A stretch of 35,928 nucleotides of DNA from Komagataeibacter nataicola. GTDB lineage: Bacteria > Pseudomonadota > Alphaproteobacteria > Acetobacterales > Acetobacteraceae. Each line of letters starts with the position of its first letter. Within the stretch, counting starts at the first letter, position 1. Shown here piece by piece: positions 17,995 through 27,190 of this stretch. The notes below the pieces were generated by a model, which saw only the letters and a list, made by a program, of their open reading frames with translations, had not been told where the DNA came from and did no database searches. The translations under genes and the position numbers were made by a program. The stretch lies in assembly GCF_003207795.1 (NCBI RefSeq), contig NZ_NIRT01000029.1, positions 1-35,928 of the forward strand, read 5' to 3'.

Positions 17995-18020
17995 GATGCG
18001 CTCCCCCGTCTGCCCGGCGT

Positions 18021-19073
18021 CTAGCCCTGTGCCAGTGCTGCCGTAATGGCAGCCTGGTCCAGCCCCTTCTGGCCGATGACCACAAGGTTGCCGGTGCGCG
18101 GGCCATCCTTGGGCACGGGCTGGTCAAACTGGTGGCGAAAGCGGCTGCCAACGCCCTGCACGGCCAGCCGCATGGCCTTGCCGCGCACGGTGGCGTAGCC
18201 CTTCATGCGCAGGATGTCGTGCTGATCGGCCAGTTTCTTCAGCCGCGCGATGAAGCCTTCCACGCTGTCCTGCTCGGGGATGGGCAGCACGAAGCTCTCG
18301 AAATCATCATGCTCGTGCTCGCCGCCCTCGGCATCGTGGTGGGAGGGGCGGGCGGCAAGGTCGTCTTCCGCTGCCGCATCGAGGCCGAGCAGCACGGCGG
18401 GGTCAACCTGCCCGTCGGTGGCGCGCACCACCTTGACCGCGCGGGGAATCTCGGCGCGGATCGCGGCCTCGACCGCATCGGCCTGCGCGGGTGTCATGAG
18501 ATCGGTCTTGTTGAGCACCACGAGATCGGCGCACAGGAGCTGGTCCTCGTACACCTCGGCAAGCGGATTGTCGTGGTCGAGCGAGGGGTCGGCGGCCTGC
18601 TGGCGGGCGACTTCCTCGGGGTCATCGGCAAAGCGGCCGGCTTCCACGGCGGGGCCATCAACCACGGTCACCACGCCATCGACCGTCATGCGCGTGCGGA
18701 TGGTGGGCCAGCCAAAGGCCTTGAGCAGCGGCTTGGGCAGGGCGAGGCCGGAGGTCTCGATCACGATATGGTCGGGCGGGGTCGCGCGGTCGAGCAGGGC
18801 TTCCATGGTGGGCAGGAAATCATCGGCCACGGTGCAGCACAGGCAGCCATTGGTCAGCTCGACGATATCTTCGTCCGTGCAGCCTTCCACGCCGCAGGCG
18901 CGCAGCGTGTCGCCATCAATGCCCAGCGTGCCGAATTCATTGACCACGATGGCAATGCGCTTTCCCTTCGCATTGGCCAGCACGTGGCGCAGGAGCGTGG
19001 TCTTGCCCGCGCCCAGAAAGCCGGTGATGACGGTAACGGGTACCTTGGCGCGAGCCGTGGCGGCGGTGTTCAT
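18021..19073 (-). CDS. cobW: CobW-type GTPase (COG0523 metallochaperone)
   Basis: 350 residues. P-loop ITGFLGAGKTTLL (residues 17-28), the metal-binding CxCC in NGCLCC (Cys77, 79, 80), and the guanine-specificity NKTD (188-191). A His/Asp/Glu-rich stretch at ~245-258 (HHDAEGGEHEHDD) is suited to metal binding, and a C-terminal CobW_C domain follows. CobW is required for aerobic cobalamin synthesis and is thought to supply cobalt to CobNST; immediate linkage to cobN supports this. It sits five bases from the DUF1636 gene, so the two form an operon controlled by the upstream cobalamin riboswitch. Confidence 0.95.
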   Translation of the reverse strand: MNTAATARAKVPVTVITGFLGAGKTTLLRHVLANAKGKRIAIVVNEFGTLGIDGDTLRACGVEGCTDEDIVELTNGCLCCTVADDFLPTMEALLDRATPPDHIVIETSGLALPKPLLKAFGWPTIRTRMTVDGVVTVVDGPAVEAGRFADDPEEVARQQAADPSLDHDNPLAEVYEDQLLCADLVVLNKTDLMTPAQADAVEAAIRAEIPRAVKVVRATDGQVDPAVLLGLDAAAEDDLAARPSHHDAEGGEHEHDDFESFVLPIPEQDSVEGFIARLKKLADQHDILRMKGYATVRGKAMRLAVQGVGSRFRHQFDQPVPKDGPRTGNLVVIGQKGLDQAAITAALAQG

Positions 19074-19078
19074 GGCAC

Positions 19079-19468
19079 TCAGACTCCGGAAAAGAGGGAT
19101 GCGGGAAAACGGCCGCGCACCATGTCCGACAGGCTTGCGGGCCTGCGCGAGGGCATGACGGTGCCTTTGGCCGATGCGGCGTATGCTTCGATATAGGTCA
19201 GCAGGTCATCGGCCTTTTCCGGGCCGAGATTGGCCAGCAGCCAACCCCATTTGCCCGGTGTTGCGATAACGGCGGTGCAGCCATCGTTGCACGCGGCAAG
19301 GCAGGCGACCTCATGCACCACAATGTCGGGGTTGCCTTCGGCCAGTGCGTGCATGGCATCATGCAGCTGGCGGCCCTGCGGGTTATCCGATGCGGGCAGG
19401 CCCCGGCGGCAGGTCACGCACACATGCAGGTGCACGGCAGGGAGGTGTGGCTGGGGAGAGGTCGTCAT
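19079..19468 (-). CDS. DUF1636 small Cys-containing metal-binding protein
   Basis: 129 residues. It begins MTTSPQPHLPAVHLHVCVTCRRG and contains VVHEVACLAACNDGCTAVI, so four cysteines are arranged as in thioredoxin-like 2Fe-2S ferredoxin folds (CxxC near the start, CxxxCxxxC in the middle). DUF1636 proteins are often encoded beside cobW and cobN; their role is unproven, and an iron-sulfur or cobalt-handling function is inferred. First gene after the cobalamin riboswitch. The ribosome site before 19468 is weak. An in-frame ATG at 19612, next to the riboswitch, would add 48 residues that do not look conserved. Confidence 0.85.
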   Translation of the reverse strand: MTTSPQPHLPAVHLHVCVTCRRGLPASDNPQGRQLHDAMHALAEGNPDIVVHEVACLAACNDGCTAVIATPGKWGWLLANLGPEKADDLLTYIEAYAASAKGTVMPSRRPASLSDMVRGRFPASLFSGV

Positions 19469-19627
19469 CTGGTCCGTGCCCTTTCGCGGCGCTGCCGCGC
19501 GGGCAGCACAAAAAGCGGGGTGCGCGGTCATGCCCCGCCCGGCGGCAAAGCACCAGGTGGTGGCCAGTCGCGTGCCGGGCACCCCGCCGGCCATGCGATC
19601 GAATACGGTCATCTTATCCCGCACGGG

Positions 19628-19832
19628 CGGGGATGGCAGGTCTCCTGGCTTGTGGCGAAGGGCGTGGCGGGCCACACCCTCATTATCCGGCGGCCTTCCC
19701 GGCCCCTACGGGACCAGTGGCGGGACCGGTGCAGGCACCGGGCCGGATTCGACCACCTACAGTTGCGGGGGCAGCGACGGAATTGCCATCAGGCGCACCG
19801 TCTTCCCTATTCTCCCTGTGGGGGAACCATCA
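19628..19832 (-). promoter_or_regulatory. Cobalamin (adenosylcobalamin) riboswitch
   Basis: Read on the minus strand, the conserved elements appear in order: GGGAAGACGGTGCGCC, GCTGCCCCCGCAACTGTAG (core, around 19760), CCGCCACTGG, GGGGCCGGGAAGGC, and the closing AGCCAGGAGACCTGCC (ending at 19635). It stands upstream of DUF1636-cobW-cobN-cobGHIJ and should lower their expression when cobalamin is plentiful. Just after it, CCCG(CCCGTG)CGGG could form a small hairpin containing the GGGA in front of ATG 19612, hinting at translational control. Limits are approximate. The remaining bases between 19469 and 19890 hold no other gene that I recognise. Confidence 0.93.
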
Positions 19833-19890
19833 GGGGCGGATCTAGCCGATTGCGGCCCGCGCTGTCAAAGCCGCATGCCAGCCCGTGCCC

Positions 19891-20424
19891 TCAGGGCAGG
19901 GGTGCGCTGCTGGTGGCCAGCCGCCATGTGGCGTGGCGGGTCAGCACGGTGCGGGTGAGGGGGGCGATATCAAGCCGCGCCATCATGGCGCCATCACCGC
20001 CGAGGGCCGCGATGGCAAGGGCGCGGATGACCGTGGCATCGGCCAGCACAAGCATGCGGGCTGGCGTTGCGGGCAATGTAGCCAGCCATATGCCCGCGCG
20101 GCGTAGCAGCGAGTCGCGGCTTTCACCTCCCGGCGGGGCAAAACCGCTCTCTCCCACCCAGCGGGCGAGGTCGGCAGGGGGGAGGGTTTTGAGCGAAAGC
20201 CCATGCCATGCCCCCATATCGGCAGCATTCAGGGCAGGCACGGCTTCGCACGTAGCGGCTCCGGCATCCGTGCTCAGGGTGGGGGGCGCAAAGAGGCGCT
20301 CGGCTGGTGGCAGGCGGGCCATGAAGCCTGCGGGCAGGATGGGGGCGGCATCGCGCGCGGGGATGACGCCCCGGTTCAGCCCATCAGGCGCGGGCAGGGC
20401 GATGCAGGTGAGGGTCTGGTTCAT
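19891..20424 (-). CDS. Degenerate histidine-phosphatase-like protein of the cobalamin locus
   Basis: 177 residues. The order of segments fits the histidine phosphatase (phosphoglycerate mutase/CobC-like) fold: an N-terminal strand LTCIALPAP, MGAWHGLSLKTL, PPGGESRDSLLRRAGIWL, and a late strand MLVLADATVIRALAIAAL. The catalytic motifs are lost. The usual RHG is replaced at LTCIALPAPDG, and the second histidine (normally SHG) is replaced by ADAT. It is therefore probably not a phosphatase. Similar His-poor relatives are encoded, from memory, near cbtA/cbtB in other alphaproteobacteria. It is divergent from cbtB, and its stop lies just before the cobalamin riboswitch. The start at 20424 (MNQTLTC) is chosen on fold grounds; the ribosome site is weak. 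Confidence 0.7.
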   Translation of the reverse strand: MNQTLTCIALPAPDGLNRGVIPARDAAPILPAGFMARLPPAERLFAPPTLSTDAGAATCEAVPALNAADMGAWHGLSLKTLPPADLARWVGESGFAPPGGESRDSLLRRAGIWLATLPATPARMLVLADATVIRALAIAALGGDGAMMARLDIAPLTRTVLTRHATWRLATSSAPLP

Positions 20425-20590
20425 GCTGCCCTGCGTGGCCCGAAAGGGTGGGGCGAGCAATGGATGATTGACCTTGCCGGTTGATTTTGAAACCATGGCG
20501 CCTGATCCGGTTACACGGCAAGGGCATTGCATGCCGCCCTGTCATGCCATACTGCTCCGGGTCCGAGCATGATCCATGGAGTTTTTCAGC

Positions 20591-20812
20591 ATGAGCCAAG
20601 ACACATCCGTCCTGTCCGCCAATATTGCCGCCCCGCCGGTTGCCATTCCCGTGCGCGACCTGCTGCCGTGGGGTGTGTTCGGGCTGGTTCTGGCCTCGCT
20701 GCTGATCTACTTCGTCGGCGCGGAGCAGGGCGCGACGTCGCTCATTTCCGGCCATTACGTGCATGAATTCGTGCATGATGGCCGCCATCTGCTTGGCTTC
20801 CCCTGCCACTAA
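20591..20812 (+). CDS. cbtB: CbtB, small subunit of a predicted cobalt transporter
   Basis: 73 residues with one membrane helix (LLPWGVFGLVLASLLIYFVG, residues ~25-44) and a His-rich C-terminus, HEFVHDGRHLLGFPCH, the CbtB signature thought to bind cobalt. CbtB is predicted to work with the membrane protein CbtA, but no cbtA is nearby. The start at 20591 has GGAG nine bases upstream; an ATG at 20576 is the alternative. No riboswitch is visible upstream. A strong terminator follows. Confidence 0.9.
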   Translation: MSQDTSVLSANIAAPPVAIPVRDLLPWGVFGLVLASLLIYFVGAEQGATSLISGHYVHEFVHDGRHLLGFPCH

Positions 20813-20853
20813 GGCGGGCGCGGGGCCTCTGCTCCGCATGGCCTGATGTGAAG

Positions 20854-20886
20854 AACGGCATGCGCCCTCGCGCCTGCCGTTTTTTA
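20854..20886 (+). terminator. Rho-independent terminator after cbtB
   Basis: AACGGCA and TGCCGTT arms, reinforced by inner GCGC/GCGC pairing, are followed directly by a run of six T (20880-20885). It is oriented for plus-strand transcription and lies just ahead of repeat copy B. Confidence 0.85.
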
Positions 20887-20896
20887 TTGTCTGCTT

Positions 20897-20960
20897 TGTT
20901 TTCAAAAAGCGCCTGGAGAACGCCACCTTTTTGAAAAAAGGCGACGCCCGGAAACTTTTG
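20897..20960. repeat. Convergent-junction palindromic repeat, copy B (left arm shortened)
   Basis: Same layout and orientation as copy A: TTTTCAAAAAGCGCC, then GGAGAACGCCACC, TTTTTGAAAAAAGGCG and a terminal CGGAAACTTTTG. The second hairpin is kept and the first is weakened. It abuts the stop of the reductase gene at 20961 and lies between the convergent cbtB and that gene. Confidence 0.75.
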
Positions 20961-21950
20961 TCATTTTGAAGCACTGAGGTGGACGACGGTCCGCCCCCGG
21001 ATATGCCCCGCCAGCAGCCGTGGCGCGAGGTCCGGCACCTCGGCCAAAGTGGCGTCATGCAGCATGCTGTCCAGCCGTGTGGGGTCGATGTCACGCGCCA
21101 GTCGTGCCCATGCCGTCATGCGGCGCGGGCGGGGACACATGACGCTGTCGATTCCCTGCAGGCGCACATTGCGCAAAATGAAAGGGGCCACCGTCAGCGG
21201 CAGGGCCATGTCGCCTGCCAGCCCGCAGGCCGCCACCGTGCCGCCCTGCGTGATGGAGGCGCACATCGTGGCCAGCATCTCGCCGCCCGCCACGTCGATC
21301 CCGCCTGCCCAGCGCGCCTTTTCCAGCGGCCTGCCGGTGGGGGCGAGTGCTTCGCGCGGCAGCACTTCGGCCGCACCCAGGCTGGTCAGATAGGCCTGAA
21401 GCTGCGCCCGCCCGGTCACCGCCACCACCTGATAGCCGAGCTGGGTCAGCAGCATCACGGCCATGCCGCCCACGCCGCCGCCCGCCCCGCTGACGATGAT
21501 GGGGCCGGAGGCAGGCGTGATGCCGCCATCCTCCAGCGCCATGACGCACAGCATGGCGGTAAAGCCCGCCGTGCCGATTCCCATCACCTGCCGTCCCGAC
21601 AGGCCCGCGGGGTGCGGCAGCAGCCACCGCCCCGGCAGGCGGGCCATGCGGGCGAGGCCCCCCCAGTGCTTTTCCCCCAGGCCCCAGCCGGTGGCCAGAA
21701 CCTGATCGCCGGGGCGGAAGACCGGATCATCGGAGTGGAGGACGCGGCCCGCAAGGTCGATGCCTGGAATCATGGGAAAATGCCGCACCACCGGCGCGCC
21801 GCGCGTAATGGCCAGTGCATCCTTGTAGTTGAGGCTGGACTGCGCGACCTCGACCGTTACATCGCCCTGCGGCAGGCTTGCGGGATCGACCTGTTCCAGC
21901 CGGGTGGTGGTCGCGCCATTGGTGTGGCGGATCATGAGGGCCTCGAACAT
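20961..21950 (-). CDS. acuI: AcuI/YhdH-type zinc-free alcohol dehydrogenase family reductase (probable acrylyl-CoA reductase)
   Basis: 329 residues of the medium-chain dehydrogenase/quinone oxidoreductase family. The N-terminal GroES-like half has SSLNYKDALAITRGAPVVRHFPMIPGIDLAG; the NADPH-binding SGAGGGVGG lies at residues 154-162. KHWGGLARMARL and IDSVMCP are typical of AcuI/YhdH, which reduce acrylyl-CoA to propionyl-CoA in the relatives studied. No structural zinc cysteines are seen. Substrate in this organism is inferred. It is divergent from the nitroreductase-like gene with a 318-bp gap. Confidence 0.88.
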   Translation of the reverse strand: MFEALMIRHTNGATTTRLEQVDPASLPQGDVTVEVAQSSLNYKDALAITRGAPVVRHFPMIPGIDLAGRVLHSDDPVFRPGDQVLATGWGLGEKHWGGLARMARLPGRWLLPHPAGLSGRQVMGIGTAGFTAMLCVMALEDGGITPASGPIIVSGAGGGVGGMAVMLLTQLGYQVVAVTGRAQLQAYLTSLGAAEVLPREALAPTGRPLEKARWAGGIDVAGGEMLATMCASITQGGTVAACGLAGDMALPLTVAPFILRNVRLQGIDSVMCPRPRRMTAWARLARDIDPTRLDSMLHDATLAEVPDLAPRLLAGHIRGRTVVHLSASK

Positions 21951-22268
21951 GCGGACAGGTTTCCTTGCAGGTCATGAAAACAGGGATGTGCTGTCGCCTT
22001 ACATGACTCTTTTGGGTGTTCCTTCCTATTTACAGCCGTGTGATTTCGCATGAACGTGATGGGATTTTTGCAATAAGATACTGATATAGCGTATAATTTT
22101 TAAAAAATCAGATCATGAGTGAAAAGGGGACGGGCGCACGGTGTCCACAGGCCGGGCGGTGACATGAAAATGCGCAGGGCAGGTGTGATATCGCCCCGCT
22201 ACCTGTCCCTGTTGCGCTGTGGTGTGCTGCTTTTTCAGCCAGCATTGCACAGGCAGGAGGCATGCCCA
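21951..22268. promoter_or_regulatory. Divergent intergenic region with candidate -10 element
   Basis: 318 bp between the acuI-like gene (minus) and the oxidoreductase gene (plus). An AT-rich core carries TATAAT at 22092-22097 on the plus strand, followed by an A/T run. TTGCAA at 22066-22071 is 20 nt upstream, too far for an ideal -35, so an activator may be needed. No gene or recognised operator is seen. A frame open from 22119 joins the downstream gene but lacks a convincing start. Confidence 0.35.
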
Positions 22269-23120
22269 ATGTCCGACAACACCGTTTCTTCCTTTTCCGC
22301 CCAGTCCTCCATGAACGCGCTGTGGCAGGCCCGTTATGGCACCAGGCCGCCCGCGCAGCCGCTGCCTGAAAGCCCGGTGGCGCGCAGCCTCATGGCGCAT
22401 CGTTCCGTGCGGCATTTCAGCCCCGCCCCCCTGCCCGAAGGCGTGGTGGAGGCGGCGATCGCCGCAGCCCAGTCGGCCTCGAGTTCGTGCAACCTGCAGG
22501 CGTGGAGCGTGATTGCCGTGCGCGACCCCGCGCGGCGCGCCCGGCTGGCAAAAATAGCGGGCGATCAGGCTTTCATTGTGCAGGCGCCGCTGTTCCTGGC
22601 GTGGGTGGTGGACCTGTCGCGGCTGGAGCATGTGGGGCAGGCGCAGGGCCGCGCGCTGCCGGGGCTGGACTGCCTCGATACGTTCCTCGGTGGCGCGGTG
22701 GATACGGCGCTGGCGGGGCAGAATGCCGCCGCGACGTTTGAATCCTACGGGTTGGGAATCGTGTACGTGGGCGCGGTGCGCAACCAGCCCGAGGCCATTG
22801 CCGCCGAACTCGGCCTGCCGCCCAGAACGTTCGCGCTGTTTGGCATGAGCGTGGGCTACCCCGACCGCGCGCAGCCCACCACAATCAGGCCGCGCCTGCC
22901 GCAGGCTCTGGTGCTGCATGAGGAACGCTACAACCCCGCCGCCGCCACGGATGAAGCCAGCATCAACGCCTATGATGACCACCTCAGGGCCGCCCGCGCG
23001 GGCGCGCGGAGCTGGAGCGAAAGCGTGGTGGCGCGACTGGGTGACACAGGCGCGCTCCATGGCCGCGAGCACCTGCCTGCCGCCCTGCGCGCCTTGGGTT
23101 TTGTGCTGGGCAAGGCGTAA
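22269..23120 (+). CDS. Nitroreductase-family NADPH-dependent oxidoreductase (NfsA-like)
   Basis: 283 residues, flavin reductase fold. HRSVRHFSPAPLPEGVVEAA (residues 44-63) supplies the FMN phosphate-binding Arg/Ser, followed by AQSASSSCNLQAWSVIAV. GQNAAATFESYGLGIVYVGAVRN and FALFGMSVGYP match the NfsA/FRP branch. It probably reduces quinones, nitro compounds or flavins using NADPH. The start at 22269 is marked by AGGAGG eight bases upstream; the frame is open earlier (22119) but without a ribosome site. The true substrate is unknown. Confidence 0.88.
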   Translation: MSDNTVSSFSAQSSMNALWQARYGTRPPAQPLPESPVARSLMAHRSVRHFSPAPLPEGVVEAAIAAAQSASSSCNLQAWSVIAVRDPARRARLAKIAGDQAFIVQAPLFLAWVVDLSRLEHVGQAQGRALPGLDCLDTFLGGAVDTALAGQNAAATFESYGLGIVYVGAVRNQPEAIAAELGLPPRTFALFGMSVGYPDRAQPTTIRPRLPQALVLHEERYNPAAATDEASINAYDDHLRAARAGARSWSESVVARLGDTGALHGREHLPAALRALGFVLGKA

Positions 23121-23261
23121 AAGCAGGGGTCATGCGCATGGGGCGGGGTTGACCGGCGCAATGTTCTGGTGAACTTCTGGTGCGGTTGCCCGCAGCTTGA
23201 GGCGGGCAGGGGCGCGCTCCGTATGGCGCGCCAGCGCCATGATGAAAGAGAAATAACGGCT

Positions 23262-24353
23262 ATGGACAGCGCCACTTCCCTTCCCTTCACGCTTTCACCC
23301 ACCACCACGCCGGTTTCACCCGAGCGACGGGCGGAAATTCTGGCCAATCCCGGTTTCGGGCGTGTCTTTACCGACAACATGGTCGTGATCCGCTACCAGG
23401 AAGGCAGGGGGTGGCACGATGCCCGCGTGCAGCCTTATGCGCCGTTCACCCTCGACCCGGCCGCCGCCGTGCTGCACTACGCGCAGGAAATATTCGAGGG
23501 CATGAAAGCCTACCGCACGGCGGAAGGGGGCATCACCATGTTCCGCCCGCAGGCCAATGCCGCGCGCTTCCGCAAATCGGCGGCGCGCCTGGCCATGGCA
23601 GAACTGCCCGAGGACGTGTTTGTCGAGGCCGTGCGCCAGCTCGTGCGCGTGGACCATGCCTGGGTGCCGGCCAAGCCGGATGAGAGCCTGTATATCCGCC
23701 CCTACATGATTGCGAGCGAGACTTTCCTGGGCGTGAAGCCCGCGTCGGAATATCTGTTCATGGTCATTGCCTCGCCCGTGGGGGCGTATTTCGGGGCGGA
23801 AGCGGTGAGCGTGTGGGTGTCTGACTTCTGTCGCGCCGCCCCCGGCGGCACGGGTGAGGCCAAGTGCGGCGGCAACTATGCCGCAAGCCTGCTGGCCCAG
23901 CAGGAGGCCAAGGGCCATGGCTGCGCGCAGGTGCTGTTCCTCGATGCGGTGGAGCGCCGCTGGGTCGAGGAAATGGGCGGCATGAACGTGTTCTTCGTGT
24001 TCGATGACGGCTCGGTCGCCACCCCGCCGCTGACCGGCACCATCCTGCGCGGCATCACCCGCGATTCGCTGCTTACCCTTGCGCGTGAGATGGGCCTGAC
24101 CGTGCGTGAGGAGCCTTACGCCATCGACCAGCTTTATGCTGATGCGGCCTCGGGCCGCCTGAAGGAAGTGTTTGCCTGCGGCACGGCGGCAGTGGTTTCG
24201 CCCATCGGGCGTTTCCGTGGCCACAGGGGCGAGGCGGTGATTGGCGATGGCGCGGGTATGGGTCCGGTCACGGCCAGACTGCGCAATGCCCTGATCGGCA
24301 TCCAGCGCGGCACGGCGCCCGACACCCATGGCTGGGTGGAAAAGGTGCTCTGA
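23262..24353 (+). CDS. ilvE: Branched-chain amino acid aminotransferase
   Basis: 363 residues, fold-type IV PLP enzyme that interconverts Leu, Ile and Val with their 2-oxo acids. HYAQEIFEGMKAYRT (residues 72-86) and the catalytic Lys201 in GEAKCGGNYAASL are clear. EMGGMNVFFVF, PLTGTILRGITRDSLL and EVFACGTAAVVSPIG follow. The length and N-terminus fit the longer BCAT group (about 350-370 residues). The start at 23262 is preceded by AAAGAGAA; an in-frame ATG at 23223 is possible. A terminator follows at 24388. Confidence 0.95.
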   Translation: MDSATSLPFTLSPTTTPVSPERRAEILANPGFGRVFTDNMVVIRYQEGRGWHDARVQPYAPFTLDPAAAVLHYAQEIFEGMKAYRTAEGGITMFRPQANAARFRKSAARLAMAELPEDVFVEAVRQLVRVDHAWVPAKPDESLYIRPYMIASETFLGVKPASEYLFMVIASPVGAYFGAEAVSVWVSDFCRAAPGGTGEAKCGGNYAASLLAQQEAKGHGCAQVLFLDAVERRWVEEMGGMNVFFVFDDGSVATPPLTGTILRGITRDSLLTLAREMGLTVREEPYAIDQLYADAASGRLKEVFACGTAAVVSPIGRFRGHRGEAVIGDGAGMGPVTARLRNALIGIQRGTAPDTHGWVEKVL

Positions 24354-24387
24354 TTTCCCGCCCGCAAGGCAGGAAAATGGAAAAAAG

Positions 24388-24418
24388 ACGGGTCATGCTG
24401 TAAGGCATGGCCCGTTTT
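24388..24418 (+). terminator. Rho-independent terminator after ilvE
   Basis: The arms ACGGGTCATGC and GCATGGCCCGT pair around a TGTAAG loop and are followed by TTTT. It sits 35 bp after the ilvE stop and before the next small gene. Confidence 0.75.
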
Positions 24419-24453
24419 GCATATGGAAGCAGCGCAGGGGCGGGGAGATTGCA

Positions 24454-24855
24454 ATGGCCGAAAACAGGCTTGATGTGTCGGGGCAGTGGGATGGCCAGTT
24501 CAGCTACCCGCGCACGTTGCCGCCGGAGTTTTTCTCCGCCTCCCTGTTTGAATCCGGTGGCGCCATTGGGGGCACGGTGACGGAGCGCCCGGCTTCAGGT
24601 CAGGCCGGAGCGGAATGTTTTGTCTCGACCGTGCGTGGCGTGCGCCACGCAGCCGAGGTGCGTTTTACCAAAACCTATGAAGGCGGCTCTCGCCAGCATG
24701 TCGTGCTGTACGCGGGCAGGCTGAATGCCGATAGCACTGAAATTGAAGGAACGTGGCGGATCGAAGGCTCCTGGTCCGGGCATTTCCTCATGATCCGCAG
24801 GGATGGCGGCGCGGCGGTGGCCGTGCAGCGGGAGGCGGTGGTGGCCTCCCGGTAA
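24454..24855 (+). CDS. Small uncharacterised protein, probable beta-barrel fold
   Basis: 133 residues. It begins DVSGQWDGQFSYPRTLPP and ends IEGTWRIEGSWSGHFLMIRR. The GxWxGxF-type repeats and alternating hydrophobic strands recall small lipocalin- or avidin-like barrels. There is no signal peptide, so a cytoplasmic location is inferred. I recall similar unnamed proteins in other alphaproteobacteria but know no function. GGGGAG seven bases before 24454 supports the start. It converges on thiC. Confidence 0.75.
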   Translation: MAENRLDVSGQWDGQFSYPRTLPPEFFSASLFESGGAIGGTVTERPASGQAGAECFVSTVRGVRHAAEVRFTKTYEGGSRQHVVLYAGRLNADSTEIEGTWRIEGSWSGHFLMIRRDGGAAVAVQREAVVASR

Positions 24856-24884
24856 CATCTTTCCCTTTTAATTAAAGCACGGAT

Positions 24885-24955
24885 GAAAGTTTCTGGGTGC
24901 CGCCTTTTTTCAAAAAGGCGGCGTTCTTCTCAAGCTTTTTGAAAAAACCTTTATC
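24885..24955. repeat. Convergent-junction palindromic repeat, copy C (inverted orientation)
   Basis: In the orientation opposite to copies A and B: GAAAGTTTCTGGG, then hairpin 1 GCCGCCTTTTTTC / AAAAAGGCGGCG, GTTCTTCTC, and hairpin 2 AAGCTTTTTGAAAAAACC. Hairpin 1 is near perfect. It fills the gap between the 24454-24855 gene and the thiC stop at 24956. Confidence 0.78.
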
Positions 24956-27045
<2,090 letters not shown>

Positions 27046-27127
27046 CAGGATCATCAATCGTGCCTGGCTTGTCAATCACGCAGACAGGGCTGAGGGTGCT
27101 GGCCTGAAAAAGAATTCGTGTGCCGAT

Positions 27128-27154
27128 TTGCCAGCCGCCCTGTTGTGATAGAAT
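27128..27154 (+). promoter_or_regulatory. Predicted promoter of the adenine deaminase gene
   Basis: TTGCCA (27128-27133), a short 15-nt spacer, and TAGAAT (27149-27154) preceded by TGA, an extended -10. Transcription would start near 27161, about 30 nt before the ATG at 27191. Confidence 0.45.
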
Positions 27155-27190
27155 GGCAGCGAACATCATTTTGCGGGGAAGCAGGACAGG

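Noticed and set aside
19488-19504. GCTGCC/GGCAGC hairpin after the cobalamin riboswitch as a terminator
   Set aside because: No T-run follows the stem on the minus strand, so it does not look like a rho-independent terminator.
20425-20590. A second cobalamin riboswitch before cbtB
   Set aside because: None of the conserved boxes (GCCACTG, CCCCCGCAACTGT, AGGAGACCTGCC) is present on either strand there.
22119-22268. N-terminal extension of the nitroreductase-like protein
   Set aside because: The AGGAGG site before 22269 and the family length favour the shorter protein; the extension resembles no domain.
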